From assembly GCF_947172395.1 (NCBI RefSeq), contig NC_069095.1, forward strand, positions 16,032,271 through 16,096,270: a stretch of DNA of 64,000 nt. The letters are read 5' to 3'. Made by a program: the position numbers and the translations under genes. This DNA comes from Bicyclus anynana. Taxonomy: Eukaryota > Arthropoda > Insecta > Lepidoptera > Nymphalidae. The notes under the pieces were generated by a model. That model was not told the DNA's origin. It was given only the letters and a program-made list of their open reading frames with translations, and did not search any database. Of this stretch, positions 1-10,750 are shown piece after piece. How positions within the stretch are numbered: position 1 is the stretch's first letter; every line of letters begins with the position of its first letter.

Positions 1-739
1 GGAAAATTAAATCTTTCTCCCCGCTCTTTTACTCTTTAAAGATTCCTCATAAACGCGATAAGGACAGCGTGCAAATAGTTTGGTTAACCGTGGAACTCTC
101 TTGAGAATCGGAATTAGCGGTGGTTATACAAAAGTAAATATTGTATAATAAGAAGTTATCGCTGTTATTTTGTATAATATATTGTAGCTAAGTATCTATA
201 AAATCGGTAGGTACTTCCGCCCTAAAAACGCAGAAGACCAAAAAAATTGAGAGTTCCAATATCCAGGGTGATATTTTTGAGATGAGTCACCCGAGACATG
301 TATACGAGTATGTCAATTTAGAAAATATAAAATCCTAACTGAACTAAAAACTAACCTGAGCTGGGAATCGAATCCAAGATCTCTCTGTTGAGAAAAACAG
401 CACTACCAACTGCGCCATAGAGGTCGTCAAAAATACTTGTTATTCAGGGTCTACAAACCTGTTCCCAAAGCTATCTCGGTCAAACTCCCAAGTTTTCTAT
501 CGCATTTACCTAATGGCGGTCTGATAGACTTTAAGCTGAAATGTACAAAAACATGAAGCTCTGGCTGTCATAGGTTCTCAATAGGTATAACATACTACTT
601 TTAATATATAAAAGCAAAAGGTCACTCATCAAGAAATTAATATTTTATATGGAGGTAGTTCATAGTAAATAGAAGTCCACTAAGAATGGATTTTGCGACA
701 GGGCCAGATTAAAGAGGTCTAAGGTCGGATGCCGACACT
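1..739. other. Non-coding, apart from the tRNA-like head
   Basis: Apart from the tRNA-like stretch at 353-425 I see nothing recognisable. The last 50 bases may be an outer part of the RTE fragment. Confidence 0.5.
353..425 (-). mobile_element. tRNA-like SINE head
   Basis: On the minus strand it reads CTATGGCGCAGTTGGTAGTG (box A) and GGATTCGATTCCCAGCTC (box B) with a normal distance between them. The two ends do not form a seven-pair acceptor stem, so a working tRNA is unlikely. A similar piece occurs at 27574-27612, which supports a dispersed tRNA-derived repeat. Confidence 0.45.
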
Positions 740-899
740 TGGTCACTAACTATGGCGACCCCCCCACTAGATGAACCAAAGACATCAAGCGGGTTGCAGG
801 GAACCGCTAGATGCTGGCGACTCGAGAACTCTGTGCTTGGAAGCCCAAGCAGCAATCCAGGAATGGACATCCATTGGCTGATAATGATGATGATGAGGA
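740..899 (+). mobile_element. RTE-type retrotransposon 3' end
   Basis: CATCAAGCGGGTTGCAGGGA, ACCGCTAGATGCTGGCGACT and GACATCCATTGGCTGATAAT correspond to the last codons (...NRW..A, QEWTSIG stop) of lepidopteran RTE-like retrotransposons, followed by the TGATGA repeat that ends them. Confidence 0.6.
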
Positions 900-911
900 G
901 GAAGGGCGGAT

Positions 912-932
912 AATATCGCGGGCGTCCGCTAG
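912..932 (+). mobile_element. Helitron-like 3' terminus
   Basis: TATCGCGGGCGTCCGCTAG is the family's hairpin and CTAG end without any body. It directly follows an RTE-type 3' end. A further degraded trace, ATCGCGGGCTAG, lies at 11182-11193. Confidence 0.5.
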
Positions 933-1781
933 TTTCTTATAATATTGCGTTACAAAAAACAATTGAACCAAAGACAAGATTCCTTCTATCTTAGAAGTTC
1001 ACAGCGCGAAAGTAGGTTAGTGAGCCAGTGAGATGAAAAGACTAATTATTTTCAGACAAGGCGACACCCGCTAAAAGCCGTGTTTTAATTAAAAACCTTT
1101 GTGAGAGAATTCTTGACGTACAAACGCAGACAAGCTTAGACTCCGCGCCACGAAAAAAGTCCAGCGGCTAAAACCTGAACTAAAATGGACAGCGCCATTC
1201 ATCATCATCATCATCATCGCACAAGCACGAGTCTCCTCTCAGAATGAAAGGGGACATATTTCGACTGCATGGCCTTAAAAGTTACTTTTTTTTAAAAAGC
1301 TCCAAGAAATTGAATTCGTTATTTTACTTAGATAACTTTGCAAGTTTCTAAAATATAGAATGTTAACCGACAAGGAAAAAGTCAGACAAAAAAGTGTTCG
1401 TATAGGTTTCGGTTTCTCCATTTGAGATACAGAACCCCGAAAAACAATAATTTAAGACATGAAGTTAATTATTAAATTAAAAACGAATTAACAGTTGTCA
1501 TCGAAATCGTAATGCAAGTATTCTTAAATCAGCTATTTAATTCCACGATCGACTCGACCTTTACGTACCGTTACGATTTCGCAATTACACCCACTTGTTT
1601 TATTAATTACTGGCTAATAGTTCCTGTTTTAACATTAACCCTGGCTGTGGCTAGTCTCAAGAATGCAATTCCAGATTTTAAGTATAATTAGCATTTTTCT
1701 TGTTAATTATGATGATGATAATCTAAATATACGGAAGTTTACACCGCATATTTATCATTCGTACAAAGCTTAAAATGTAGA
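933..1781. other. Non-coding intergenic DNA
   Basis: Only the small SINE remnant at 1199 is recognised; otherwise AT-rich sequence without a coding frame. Confidence 0.5.
1199..1255 (-). mobile_element. SINE family B, 3'-end remnant
   Basis: A CAT repeat followed by GAGTCTCCTCTCAGAATGAA matches the terminal 50-60 bp of family B. Nothing further of the element is left. Confidence 0.45.
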
Positions 1782-2134
1782 TCTATACTCTATACTAATA
1801 TTATAAAGAGGAAAACTGTGTTTGTTTGTTTGTTTGTAATGAATAGGCTCAAAAACTACTGGACCGATTTTAAAAATTCTTTCACCATACGAAAGCTACA
1901 TTATCCACAAGTAACATAGGCTAAATTTTATTTTGGAAAAAAATAGGGTTCCGTAACATATTTGGGTTTTTCGGACACAAGGTGTAAAAAATCAACCAGA
2001 AAAATTACTTATTTTGCGTACGCTGTAAGGTAGGTAGGGATATGGGTAGGGTAGGGGTGGAATAAGGGTTAGGGTGGGGGTAGGTAGGGGTAGGGTAGGA
2101 GTAGGTAAGGGACGAAGTCGCGGGCGTCTGCTAG
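1782..2134 (+). mobile_element. Helitron-like non-autonomous element with G-rich interior
   Basis: It begins TCTATACTCTATACTAATAT after an A and ends CGCGGGCGTCTGCTAG before a T, matching Helitron rules (5' TC, 3' hairpin plus CTRR, insertion between A and T). The interior keeps the family text AAAACTACTGGACCGATTTT. Positions 2025-2112 are an irregular GGTAGG/GGGTAGG-type array. There is no coding capacity. Confidence 0.75.
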
Positions 2135-2306
2135 TAATACATAAAGCACAACTAATAGTTAAAGATTAAAAAAACGATTAAGAGCTTTTAAAGTCCGCGA
2201 CCTATGTTGATATACGAGAACAAGCACTGCAGAAAGATCCTAAGGGATCACTTAGATCATAACTCAAGATGATACGAGTACTTACATACATACATTTGAC
2301 TAGAAA

Positions 2307-2617
2307 CTTTTTTTTTAATTCTTTACAAGTTAGCCCTTGACTACAATCTCACCTGATGGCAAGTGATGATGTAATCTAAGATGAAAGCGGGCTAACTTGT
2401 TAGGAGGAGGATGAAAATCCACACCCCTTCCGGTTTCTACACGACATCGTATCGGAACGCTAAATCGCTTGGCGGTACGTCTCTGTCGGTAGGGTGGTAA
2501 CTAGCCAGGGCCGTAGCCTCCCACCAGCCAGACCTGGACCAATTATGAAACCTCAATCAGCCCAGCCGAGGATCGAACCCAGAACCTCCGTCTTGTATAT
2601 CCACCGCACATACCATG
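2307..2617 (-). mobile_element. tRNA-derived SINE (family A)
   Basis: Reverse-oriented copy of a ~330-bp SINE. The tRNA-like head near 2560-2617 has box B (GGATCGAACCCAGAAC on the plus strand) and the box A end. The body carries GGCTAACTTGT, CTACACGACATCG and CCACCCTACC-type landmarks shared by all family A copies, and the A-rich tail is the T run at 2308-2316. The head is truncated. Confidence 0.85.
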
Positions 2618-2885
2618 TAAGAATAAAGTGTCGGTGCCGACATTTGGGTCGGGGGTGATATCAATCACCGGGATGGTAATTCGTGGACAATTTGCTTGCT
2701 TTATCAGCACGTAATTATCCGAAACGCGTACATTAATGAACGGTTGTGAGGTTTCATGGTGCGAGAAATAAGCGAATAGCGAGTCGAGTTATCTTCAAGA
2801 CAGTTTCAAAGTAACAACGGATCAATAATCATTATAATTGAAAAAAAACAAATTAATAAATGTTTATTTTTACAAATTGCCCTAA

Positions 2886-3132
2886 GGCCTCATACGCACA
2901 AGAGTTTTTTAAACGGACGTTAAAAAAGCGTTCAAATACAACAAATACATTGCCAAGTATATGTTCACACGACAGTGTTTTTAAAACACGACGCTTTTTT
3001 GTCGAGTGTTGCATTTTCAATTTTGGGCGTTCGAAATAGAACTTCATTCAACTTCATACTAAACGAACGCTACGCCCGCCAACGCAACGATTTTAACGAA
3101 TAGCTTTTTTTAACTCTCGTGCGAATGAGGCC
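2886..3132. mobile_element. MITE, PIF/Harbinger-like, with TAA target duplication
   Basis: Terminal inverted repeats of about 22 bp: GGCCTCATACGCACAAGAGT at the left and ACTCTCGTGCGAATGAGGCC at the right. TAA flanks both ends (2883-2885 and 3133-3135), the 3-bp TWA duplication typical of PIF/Harbinger. The 247-bp interior has poly(A)/(T) patches and no coding potential. Confidence 0.75.
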
Positions 3133-3239
3133 TAATCGATTTATTAGAATTTAGGGTAATTCAGGAATATTGATCAATTCACTCATGGCAAGATATACTA
3201 TCTAGGCATACGCTATCCATTGAAATGTTACATATTAAT

Positions 3240-3400
3240 TAGTAAAAGTCTCTGTGTAAATGTTTGTTACTGACATGAATTGGCTGAAATTTGGAATGGA
3301 GACAGTTTATAACCTGGCTTTTTATCTTAAAAAAAAATATGGGGGATTTGTAAAAACAAAATTTCACGCGAACGGAGGCGCGAACGTTCTCTAATGTAAA
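3240..3400 (+). mobile_element. Degraded Helitron-like body
   Basis: GTAAATGTTTGTTACTGAC, GGCTGAAATTTGGAATGGAG and TTTCACGCGAACGGAGGCGC follow the order of motifs in the Helitron-like family. Both termini are lost. Confidence 0.4.
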
Positions 3401-4287
3401 GGTAAGAATAGATATACTGTAGACGGTAATGCACTGAGAAACACTATAATTACACTATTTTATTGAAAACTTCCCCTTAACTTGGCGTTGATATCCGCTA
3501 TAAGTTTGTGACTTACGGTGTGCGCTAAAATATTAAAGTTGCGCATCTCAAGAGTGCATCCGCGGTTCAGGCGGCGGCGTGTTATTAAGCGGTGAGTTAT
3601 GGCGTTGACACGTTTAGTGTGGCGCAGGTTACGAACAGAAGCGATAATTACTCGTCTTCCAAACTTAGCAGCAACAGATGTGCCAACTATTCATTTCTAT
3701 GAGTTGGACTGTTCGTACAACTACGACTCAAATTATTATTATTACTTTACATTGAACACTATTTTTATATTCAAGTGTTGTCATGATTTTCATTTTACTT
3801 TTATTAATTTATTTTTTTTAATGAAACTTCATTTTTGCTTCTCACTATAAAGTTAGTCGCCATTCTACGACGACTACACGTTCTACGACGATCTTTTTTT
3901 TGAGAACTTGGAAATCCTGTACAAATAATGTGTTAAGTAAAACTTAATAAGAAAGTATTCAGTCAGTATTATTATCATCAGTTAAGTTGTGAGAGAATTG
4001 AGACACAAAACGTCGGTCCAACCAAGTTGGTAAGTCTGTAAGCCCCTAAATCGTTCTCAGTTTACACGTGTAGCGATGGCGCATGTCACAAACAGAAGCG
4101 TTAATTGCCCGCCAAATTCCGTTTCCAAGAAATTCCGGATCGTTGGAAAGTTATGCCGGACATCTGTCTGCGATGCTAGTCATTATGTTCGTGTCTCACC
4201 ATTGATATACAGCGGCGAAGACGAGGTCCCTGATATCTGACGTTACCCAGACACGGGTTTTTTAACTCACGGTCTCGGGGGCGACCA
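3401..4287. other. Non-coding, faint internal repeat
   Basis: Related stretches GTGGCGCAGGTTACGAACAG (about 3619) and GATGGCGCATGTCACAAACA (about 4075), each followed by GAAGCG-TAATTA-like text, suggest an old duplication or dispersed repeat. The 83-codon open frame at 3599 has no recognisable domain. Confidence 0.4.
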
Positions 4288-4474
4288 TTTAGGCCAAAAC
4301 ACCCTTCCGCAACGGCTGTCTAAGTCCGAACTCTGAGTCTCAGAGGAATCGCCCTTAGAGAGTTTGCTTTGCCCATCCCTACTTCTGTCTTCGGACCCCA
4401 TCAGGCGATGCTTCTGCGGTCGCCTAAAACCCCGGTGACGCCGCTGAGGTCCCATTAAACAGCCTACGGCACTT
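4288..4474. repeat. Dispersed repeat, copy 1
   Basis: Shares CCGGTGAC, GCTGAGG, AGCCTACGGCACTT and a loosely similar CCAAACACCCTTCCGCAACGG-type opening with 14441-14584 in the same order. A 107-codon open frame on the minus strand through this copy is probably incidental. Confidence 0.5.
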
Positions 4475-4790
4475 ACACAATCAGAAGGATACAATGTTCT
4501 TATTACATAGTGGTGATGAAAGTTTTTATTGTTCTTACAAAAACTTACAGATAATAATTTGTTTGTAACAAGTAGTTTGTTCACAAACACTTTTGAACCA
4601 ATTTGTTGTTACCAGCATTGGTAGGTACACTTCACGAAATATAACGTTGATTCGCGAGCTTATGATTCAAGTTGACTAGCGTAGGACAATCATCCATTTA
4701 TCGGCAAGTAGGCCACAAATAATAATTGTTCCCTCAAGTATTACCTATAGATAAAACATATTTATTATATTTATTTTAAAACATATTTAT

Positions 4791-5963
4791 GAAGCATGGG
4801 AAGGTTCTAAGAATGCTATCGGTGTGTTCTGTGATCTGTCCAAGGCGTTCGATTGTGTTGACCATAACACCCTTCTACTCAAGTTAAGCCACTATGGCAT
4901 CAAAAGTGTTGCACTCGATCTCATTGCCTCTTATCTCAGTGATAGAACGCAGAAGGTATGCATAAATGATATAAAGTCGCACGGTTCCACTACCATAATG
5001 GGCGTCCCACAGGGTTCAATTCTGGGTCCTTTTCTATTTTTAGTGTACATAAACGATTTACCATACCATGTCAGCGGCATATGTGAGATTGTACTGTTTG
5101 CTGATGACACATCCTTAATTTTTAAGTCCGACAGAAATAAAGATAACTCTGACGACGTAAACCGTGCCATATCGCATGTGTCGCATTGGTTCACTGCAAA
5201 TAATCTACTTTTGAATGCCAAGAAAACTAAATGTATTGAGTTTTCATTGCCAAATGTTAAAAAATTAGATAAGTCTATAATGATCGATGGTGAAACACTG
5301 GAAATGGAGAGTTCCACAGTTTTCCTGGGAGTGACCTTGGATTGTAAACTTCAGTGGGGTGCTCATATAGAAAAACTGTCTGGTAAACTTAGCTCAGCGG
5401 CATTTGCCGTGAGAAAAATAAGACAGTTTACTGATGTTGATACAGCTAGGCTTGTTTATTTTGCGTACTTTCACAGCGTAATGTCTTACGGTATTTTATT
5501 GTGGGGCAAGGCTGCCGATATACAATCTATATTTGTTCTTCAAAAAAGAGCAATTCGAGCAATATATCAATTAAAATCACGCGAGTCACTTCGTCAAAAG
5601 TTTAAAGAAATAGGTATACTAACAGTAGCCTGTCAATATATATATAACAGTATAGTATATGTAAGACAAAATATTAATTTGTACAAACGAAAAGGAGATT
5701 TAAACCCACGTCTTACTAGACACGGGCATAAGTTAGTTATTTCTGCATATCGTCTCCAAAGAGTAAAAAAATCTTTTGTAGGTTTGGGTGTACTCTTCTA
5801 TAATAAGATCCCCAAGACTGTGATGGACCTGCCGATGCATAGCTTTAAGCAATGTGTTAAAAAACATCTACTTAGTCGAGGGTACTACAACATTGATGAG
5901 TTCCTTAATGATAAAGATGCTTGGAGGTCGTTGGATCAGCTTCCACCTTCACACAGAAAGTAA
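4791..5963 (+). mobile_element. Non-LTR retrotransposon, reverse transcriptase C-terminal part (5'-truncated)
   Basis: The open frame reads from GAA at 4791 (EAWEGSKNAIGVFCDLSKAF) to TAA at 5963, about 390 codons, without a stop or frameshift. Reverse-transcriptase blocks are clear: motif A FCDLSKAFD, motif B GVPQGSILGP, motif C LFADDTSL and the thumb block FLGVTLDCKLQW, followed by the typical YFHSVMSYGILLWG region. The endonuclease and N-terminal RT parts are missing, as expected from 5' truncation during target-primed reverse transcription. There is no proper start codon. The 3' tail is made of short TGATTT-type repeats rather than poly(A), which fits the CR1/Jockey group. Other 3' ends of the same family occur at 11249, 12952, 33025, 61484 and 63024. 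The intact frame suggests a fairly young copy. Clade assignment is inference. Confidence 0.9.
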
Positions 5964-6186
5964 AACTATAAAAAATGTAAACAGTAATTGTTATTAATTG
6001 TAAATTATAATACTGTATGACTTTTTCAAAAGAGCAACTGTTGAGTTTCTTGCCGGTATCTTCTCAGCAGAACCTGCCTTCCGAACCGGTGGTAGAATCT
6101 TTACAAATAGTCAACTGACGTGTCAAAAGTGCTTGTAAACTGAGCCTACTTGAAATAAATGATTTTTGATTTTGATTTGATTTGAT
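5964..6186 (+). mobile_element. 3' UTR and repeat tail of the retrotransposon
   Basis: The untranslated end runs from the stop codon through GAGTTTCTTGCCGG, CTTCCGAACCGGTGG and GTGCTTGTAAACTGAGCC to an irregular TGATTTTGATTTGATT tail. The same landmarks recur in both orientations in five other places of the window, which defines the family's 3' end. Confidence 0.85.
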
Positions 6187-6679
6187 AAAATTTAAAAACT
6201 GTAACCCGACTACGTAAAGAAAGGGTCTAAATAGGACGAGACAAGAAAATAATTCAAATAGAAATCGAGAAATCATAGATACATAAATGGCCAAGGCAGA
6301 GCCGTAGTCGTGGAAGTGTGTATCTTCGGTTTCGAATCAATGGTATATGAATTTTAAAACAATTATTTTATGTCATATATCATTGCTCAGAGCTTCATTA
6401 AAGTGATGTCTGTCGGACATCGTCAAATTAAAGACGCGTAACTTTTTTTTTCTCGAAGCACTCGACTTTCTATATTGGTTTTTGTTGGAATTATTGCGAA
6501 TCAGTTATAATAAATAATTTGTATTTATGAATTTTATCAATACTCAATCGATATCTATCGATCGATATCGCGGGCAGAAGAAACAACTCGATGATTTTAA
6601 ATGTGTTGCATGCGCTTCATAATCTGTGACATTAAAACTGATATGTTTGCTTTGCTCTGACTTTAATAGACAACTGATA

Positions 6680-6872
6680 TTTTTTTTTATTCTCTACAAG
6701 TTAGCCCTTGACCAATCCCACCTGATGGTAAGTGATGATGCAATCTAAGATGGAAGCTAACTTGTTAAGAGTAGGATAAAATTCATGCTCCTTTCGGTTT
6801 CTACACGACATCGGGTCGGTATATGTGGTATGGTTAGGTGTTTGAATAGACAATGCATCCCCGGCCCTAGCC
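6680..6872 (-). mobile_element. SINE family A, 3' part only
   Basis: Reverse copy that begins with a T run (tail) and TCTACAAGTTAGCCCTTGAC. It keeps the CACCTGATGGTAAGTGATGA and TTTCTACACGACATCGGG landmarks, then decays. The tRNA-like head is missing. Confidence 0.75.
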
Positions 6873-7522
6873 TCTATATTTACATGATATCATTATACCT
6901 GGGTTATCGGGCTCAACTTTGTATTGGCTGGTTAAGTTTAAGTTTAAGGCCCCCTTTATAGTTAAAGCATACATATGTATTTTGTAGTTATAGTCAATCT
7001 TTCAAATGAACTTTTAACAAATCAAAATTACATTTTCCTATGCACTGTAGTACTTAATTTATAACCTAGGATAATAGTTAGGAACATATTAAATTACTAC
7101 TATCGATATAGATAACGGCCCTCATAGCGCGCCGCCGTTATAACAGACCATAGTCATTAAAATATAAAAGAAATGACAAAACACCAAAACGACAAGATAT
7201 TTAATAGGAACAACATGCCATAAAAACATATTTTCACATTGAGAAATGAATAGTCTCTCTACTATAATTAATGATGTAGAAGTCTGGAAATTTTGTAAAC
7301 GTCGCATTGATATATAGCTACACAATCGCTAAGGAGCTCATAGATACACGAATACGTTGAATTTGATTTGTCTGTTTGTATAATCTTCATAATAATATAT
7401 CAGTGAAGATTAGTGCGAAGTTAATTTAACTAGTATGAGTTCCGTATCAATTTTATATAAAAAATAATATACTAAATTAGTAACTTAGAAATTTGAACCC
7501 AGGTTCTGCCTGTTATAAAGTA

Positions 7523-7706
7523 CTAGTAGAAGCCGCGCGGTTTCACCTGAGTGCTTCCCTTTTTTTGTAGAAATACGGGAATAAAATATACCTTCCTCGA
7601 TAAATGGGCTATCTAACACTGAAAGAATTTTTAAATCGGATCAGTAGTTCCTGACATTAGCACGTTCAAACAAACAAACTCTTTATTTTTATAATATTAG
7701 TATAGA
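7523..7706 (-). mobile_element. Helitron-like element
   Basis: Reverse copy: plus-strand CTAG at its left edge after A, then a GCCGCGCGGTTTCACC hairpin region, and TTATAATATTAGTATAGA at the right edge before T. The body has CTTCCTCGATAAATGGGCTA, shared with the copy at 31383. Confidence 0.75.
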
Positions 7707-8242
7707 TAATATATTATCACCCTCTGCCCGTTAACCTGTGCTGGAACAGCGTTACGGTCTAAGCGCTCTTTCTTCGCAAGACCTCTCGTTTTAAACTATG
7801 GTAAATCCAACATAACATTTTTTACTATTAAATCCAAAGTTTTCTTAACTTATCGACATGTTGGAAAGGCATGGTTGTCGGTGTAATTAGAGGCACATGA
7901 GGCTTAATACTTACGTCAGGTACCGTACGTGCCTCAGGTACTTTAAAAGACGTCTTTGTTGCATGTACTATGCACGCCCTACGAAGTTTTGTTATGTTTA
8001 TAGTCAATGATTTTACAATTCCATTAAACTATCAGCTTGTCTTACTTTAGAAACTCATCCTGTATTTTTTTTTATTTTTACAGATGCTCGCAGCGCTAAT
8101 ACCCACCGCAGTATCAACTTTAGAAGTGGCGAAGGTTTACGTCGCTGACACATTGAACTCTAAAACAGGCTATGTGGGCGAAATTCGACACAAAACCGAT
8201 TCCTCATACTAATTAAGTAATTAACAATCTAGAAGCATAAAA

Positions 8243-8288
8243 AATACAAAATATAGATAAAAAAGTGATTTCGGTCCTCATGTAGGAT
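8243..8288 (+). repeat. Direct repeat flanking the palindrome array (left)
   Basis: ATATAGATAAAAAAGTGA, TTTCGGTCC and ATGTAGG recur with a few changes at 8840-8885, so the array lies between two ~46-bp direct repeats about 600 bp apart. Confidence 0.7.
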
Positions 8289-8426
8289 GAGTCATAGACT
8301 ATATGAAAAGATAGACAGAGCCACTGCGTGGCTTATATCAGTCAAGGCTAGTTGTCTTTTTCTTTATAACGAGAAAATTGCAGTAGCATTACGGAGTTGT
8401 AAAGTAGTTTGTTTTAAATTCGCTAA

Positions 8427-8531
8427 CCAATATTGGGGCAAGTGCTTAACCAATATTGGAGCAAGTGGTTAACCAATATTGGAGCAAGAGGTTAACCAAT
8501 ATTGGAGCAAGAGGTTAACCAATATTAGGTG
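8427..8531. repeat. 23-bp tandem array on a 10-bp palindrome
   Basis: Five copies spaced exactly 23 bp (palindrome starts 8427, 8450, 8473, 8496, 8519) of TTAACCAATATTGGAGCAAG. The core CCAATATTGG is a perfect palindrome in the first four copies and broken in the fifth (CCAATATTAG). No coding frame is likely. Confidence 0.95.
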
Positions 8532-8839
8532 CGGTATTTTTTTATTTCAAAAGTGAGGTTAGTGCAGCGGTGCTATGCAGCCAAAAATTTTGGCTTAGGG
8601 GGAAAATGGAATATTGGTCAATTTATAAATAGAAAGCAATCGTTTATAGTCAACGAAGCTGACACACATTTTTTTATCTACCTTTAGAAATGTTAATATC
8701 TATAAATCATTTCAATCTATTTTAAAAAATATAAATAGTCAAAAAACATTGCTGTTATAAATGTTTTCAATTAGAAAAACACGCGTAGTAGCTTTTTATC
8801 TACAGCCAGTTCGCTATCTATAATTCATTTTAATCTGTG

Positions 8840-8885
8840 TAAAAAATATATAGATAAAGAAGTGTTTTCGGTCCCAATGTGGGTA
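8840..8885 (+). repeat. Direct repeat flanking the palindrome array (right)
   Basis: ATATATAGATAAAGAAGTG, TTTTCGGTCCCAATGTGGG correspond to the left copy at 8243. A related AT-rich block, TCTATAAATCATTTCAATCT, occurs at 8699 and again as TCTATAATTCATTTTAATCT at 8817. Confidence 0.7.
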
Positions 8886-9113
8886 GCGTGTATAATTTGA
8901 AATTGGCATTTTTTCGCCACGAGCAGCCCACGGCCACGGGCAGATTAGTCAGTGTTTCGACATGGGCGTGGGCGAATATTAACATAAAACGACACAATTC
9001 ATTGCGCAATAAACGCAAAATGCGATTTTATCTAGCCACGAGGGTAAGGTGTATTGAGTTGTGTTTTTCTACGACCAATGTTTGGTCGAGTTTAAATTAT
9101 TACAAGCTGTTTT

Positions 9114-9421
9114 CCTACTAATATTATAAACGCGAAAGCTGTATGGATGTTTGGATGTTTGTTACTCTATAACGCCGCTATTACTAAAGCGATTTAGCTG
9201 AATATATTTTACTCTAGATTAACACATAGACTACTTTCTATCCCGAAAAAATCCATGGTTTCCCGAGATTTGCGAAAACTGATGATTTTAATGATATGAA
9301 TGTTTGTTACTATTTCACGCCTCAACTACTGAACCGAATTAGCTGAAATTTGGTATTAAGATATATTATAGTCTGGATTAACACATAGACTACTTTTTAT
9401 CCCGGAAAAATCCTATGGTAG
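9114..9421 (+). mobile_element. Helitron-like element, 3'-truncated, internally duplicated
   Basis: The 5' side reads CTACTAATATTATAAACGCG. The block around GGATTAACACATAGACTACT occurs twice, about 155 bp apart, each time after GAATGTTTGTTAC-like text and before TATCCCGAAAAAATCC or a close variant. The usual hairpin-CTAG end is missing. Confidence 0.65.
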
Positions 9422-10750
9422 AAGTGGTACAACTGTTCTATTTATTTTTCTGTTCTTTATGGTGCATCCTTGTTGGCCCAAACATTTGCCACATTTTACG
9501 CCAAGCTGGCTTGCGCGATAACAATTCAACAATAAAACGGAACAATATATTTGTGATGCCGAGATTATGGTACATTTACAACTTCAACGTGGATTTTTAC
9601 GACTCTTTCGTTACAATATCTCCTCTAGTGGCAGTGTATTGAATTCTTTATTTTTAAGGATCTCTGCAAAACCAAAATGACTTCTTCATTCGAAGAGAAG
9701 GCTTTGTTTGTAATGTTATCCTGTCAAAATAATGGACCGGTGTGTCCTAATAATAAATAATCTATTGAGGATATATTTAATAGGTGATTAATAGTTTGTT
9801 CTTTGCTGTGAACTGTAATTTTGTACTGTTTTGTTTTTTATACAGTAATATCATTTAAGTTGGTTATTTACCCGACTTTCAAAGGATATTCCTACACTAA
9901 GATGAAGACCTACCGGTCTATTCACTAATATGGTCTTTATTAACAACCTATTAAAATAAACATCTAATCAACTGAGAGGTGTCATCATCCTACTGTATAA
10001 AATACACAAAGGGTTGTCAGAAGGCACCGGATGATATTTGTTACATATAATCTCAATTTCGTATGTCAACTAACATACGTCAAAGTTAGTGAATTAGGCT
10101 ACTGGTCGTGTTGGCCATTTAATGATAATGATGATGATGTGTTATTAATTTATTAAATGTTCATTAAATTAATTAATTTCTTTAATTAATTTAATGTTGT
10201 CTTGTTCAAACCAATTGTTGTTTTACGAGTTCGCTCGTCAGTCGATTTGTCTATTCGCCACCGCGTTGCTCTGTGCAGGGCTCAATGATCCGTGCTCAAT
10301 ACAGTGTGTAGTTTATCGCTCTCCCGTAACACGGCAATTACGTTGCACAATTCTTTTATTGGTCTTGTTTCTTTATTGTTTGCGTTACATTTGTTTCTAT
10401 AAAGTATTACTGATATAAAAACGGCCGGATGGAGCCTGGAGTTTTAAATAATATCAGATCATATAGCTAAATATATATTTATTTTTAAAGGTAAGTAGTT
10501 GATAGAACAAACTAATAGTCCGCCTGTTATTTACAAAACCCAGTCCTTCTAAGTCGCTACAAATTACACTTGCCCTGTCTACCGTGTAAAACCTAAAGCA
10601 TGTTTTTTTTCAGTAGGGGGAAAATCCTCATAGACACTCGTGTTGTGTAGTACCGGAACCTAAAGCATTCACCGCAACCTTAATATTTAAACTGAAAAAT
10701 ATCTCTAGTGACCGGAAAAGCTTTCTCCATCTGACCGCCAAACTCCATAT
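9422..10750. other. Non-coding
   Basis: Small open frames (75 and 74 codons) lack domains. Apart from the hairpin at 10162, nothing recognised. Confidence 0.5.
10162..10196. repeat. Perfect 15-bp AT-only-rich hairpin
   Basis: CATTAAATTAATTAA, loop TTTCT, TTAATTAATTTAATG. Confidence 0.85.

Larger units (their letters stand above)
6187..8242. other. Intergenic, repeats only
   Basis: Holds the SINE at 6680 and the Helitron-like element at 7523. TCGATA-rich palindromic text lies near 6547-6570 (CGATATCTATCGATCGATAT). No coding exon seen. Confidence 0.5.

Noticed and set aside
353..425. Possible tRNA gene on the minus strand
   Set aside because: Boxes A and B are present but the ends do not form an acceptor stem and a similar fragment occurs elsewhere; treated as a SINE head.
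4267..4590. 107-codon minus-strand open frame
   Set aside because: It runs through a dispersed repeat and adjoining DNA and shows no recognised domain.
8427..8531. CRISPR-like array
   Set aside because: The units are contiguous tandem repeats without variable spacers, in an insect genome.
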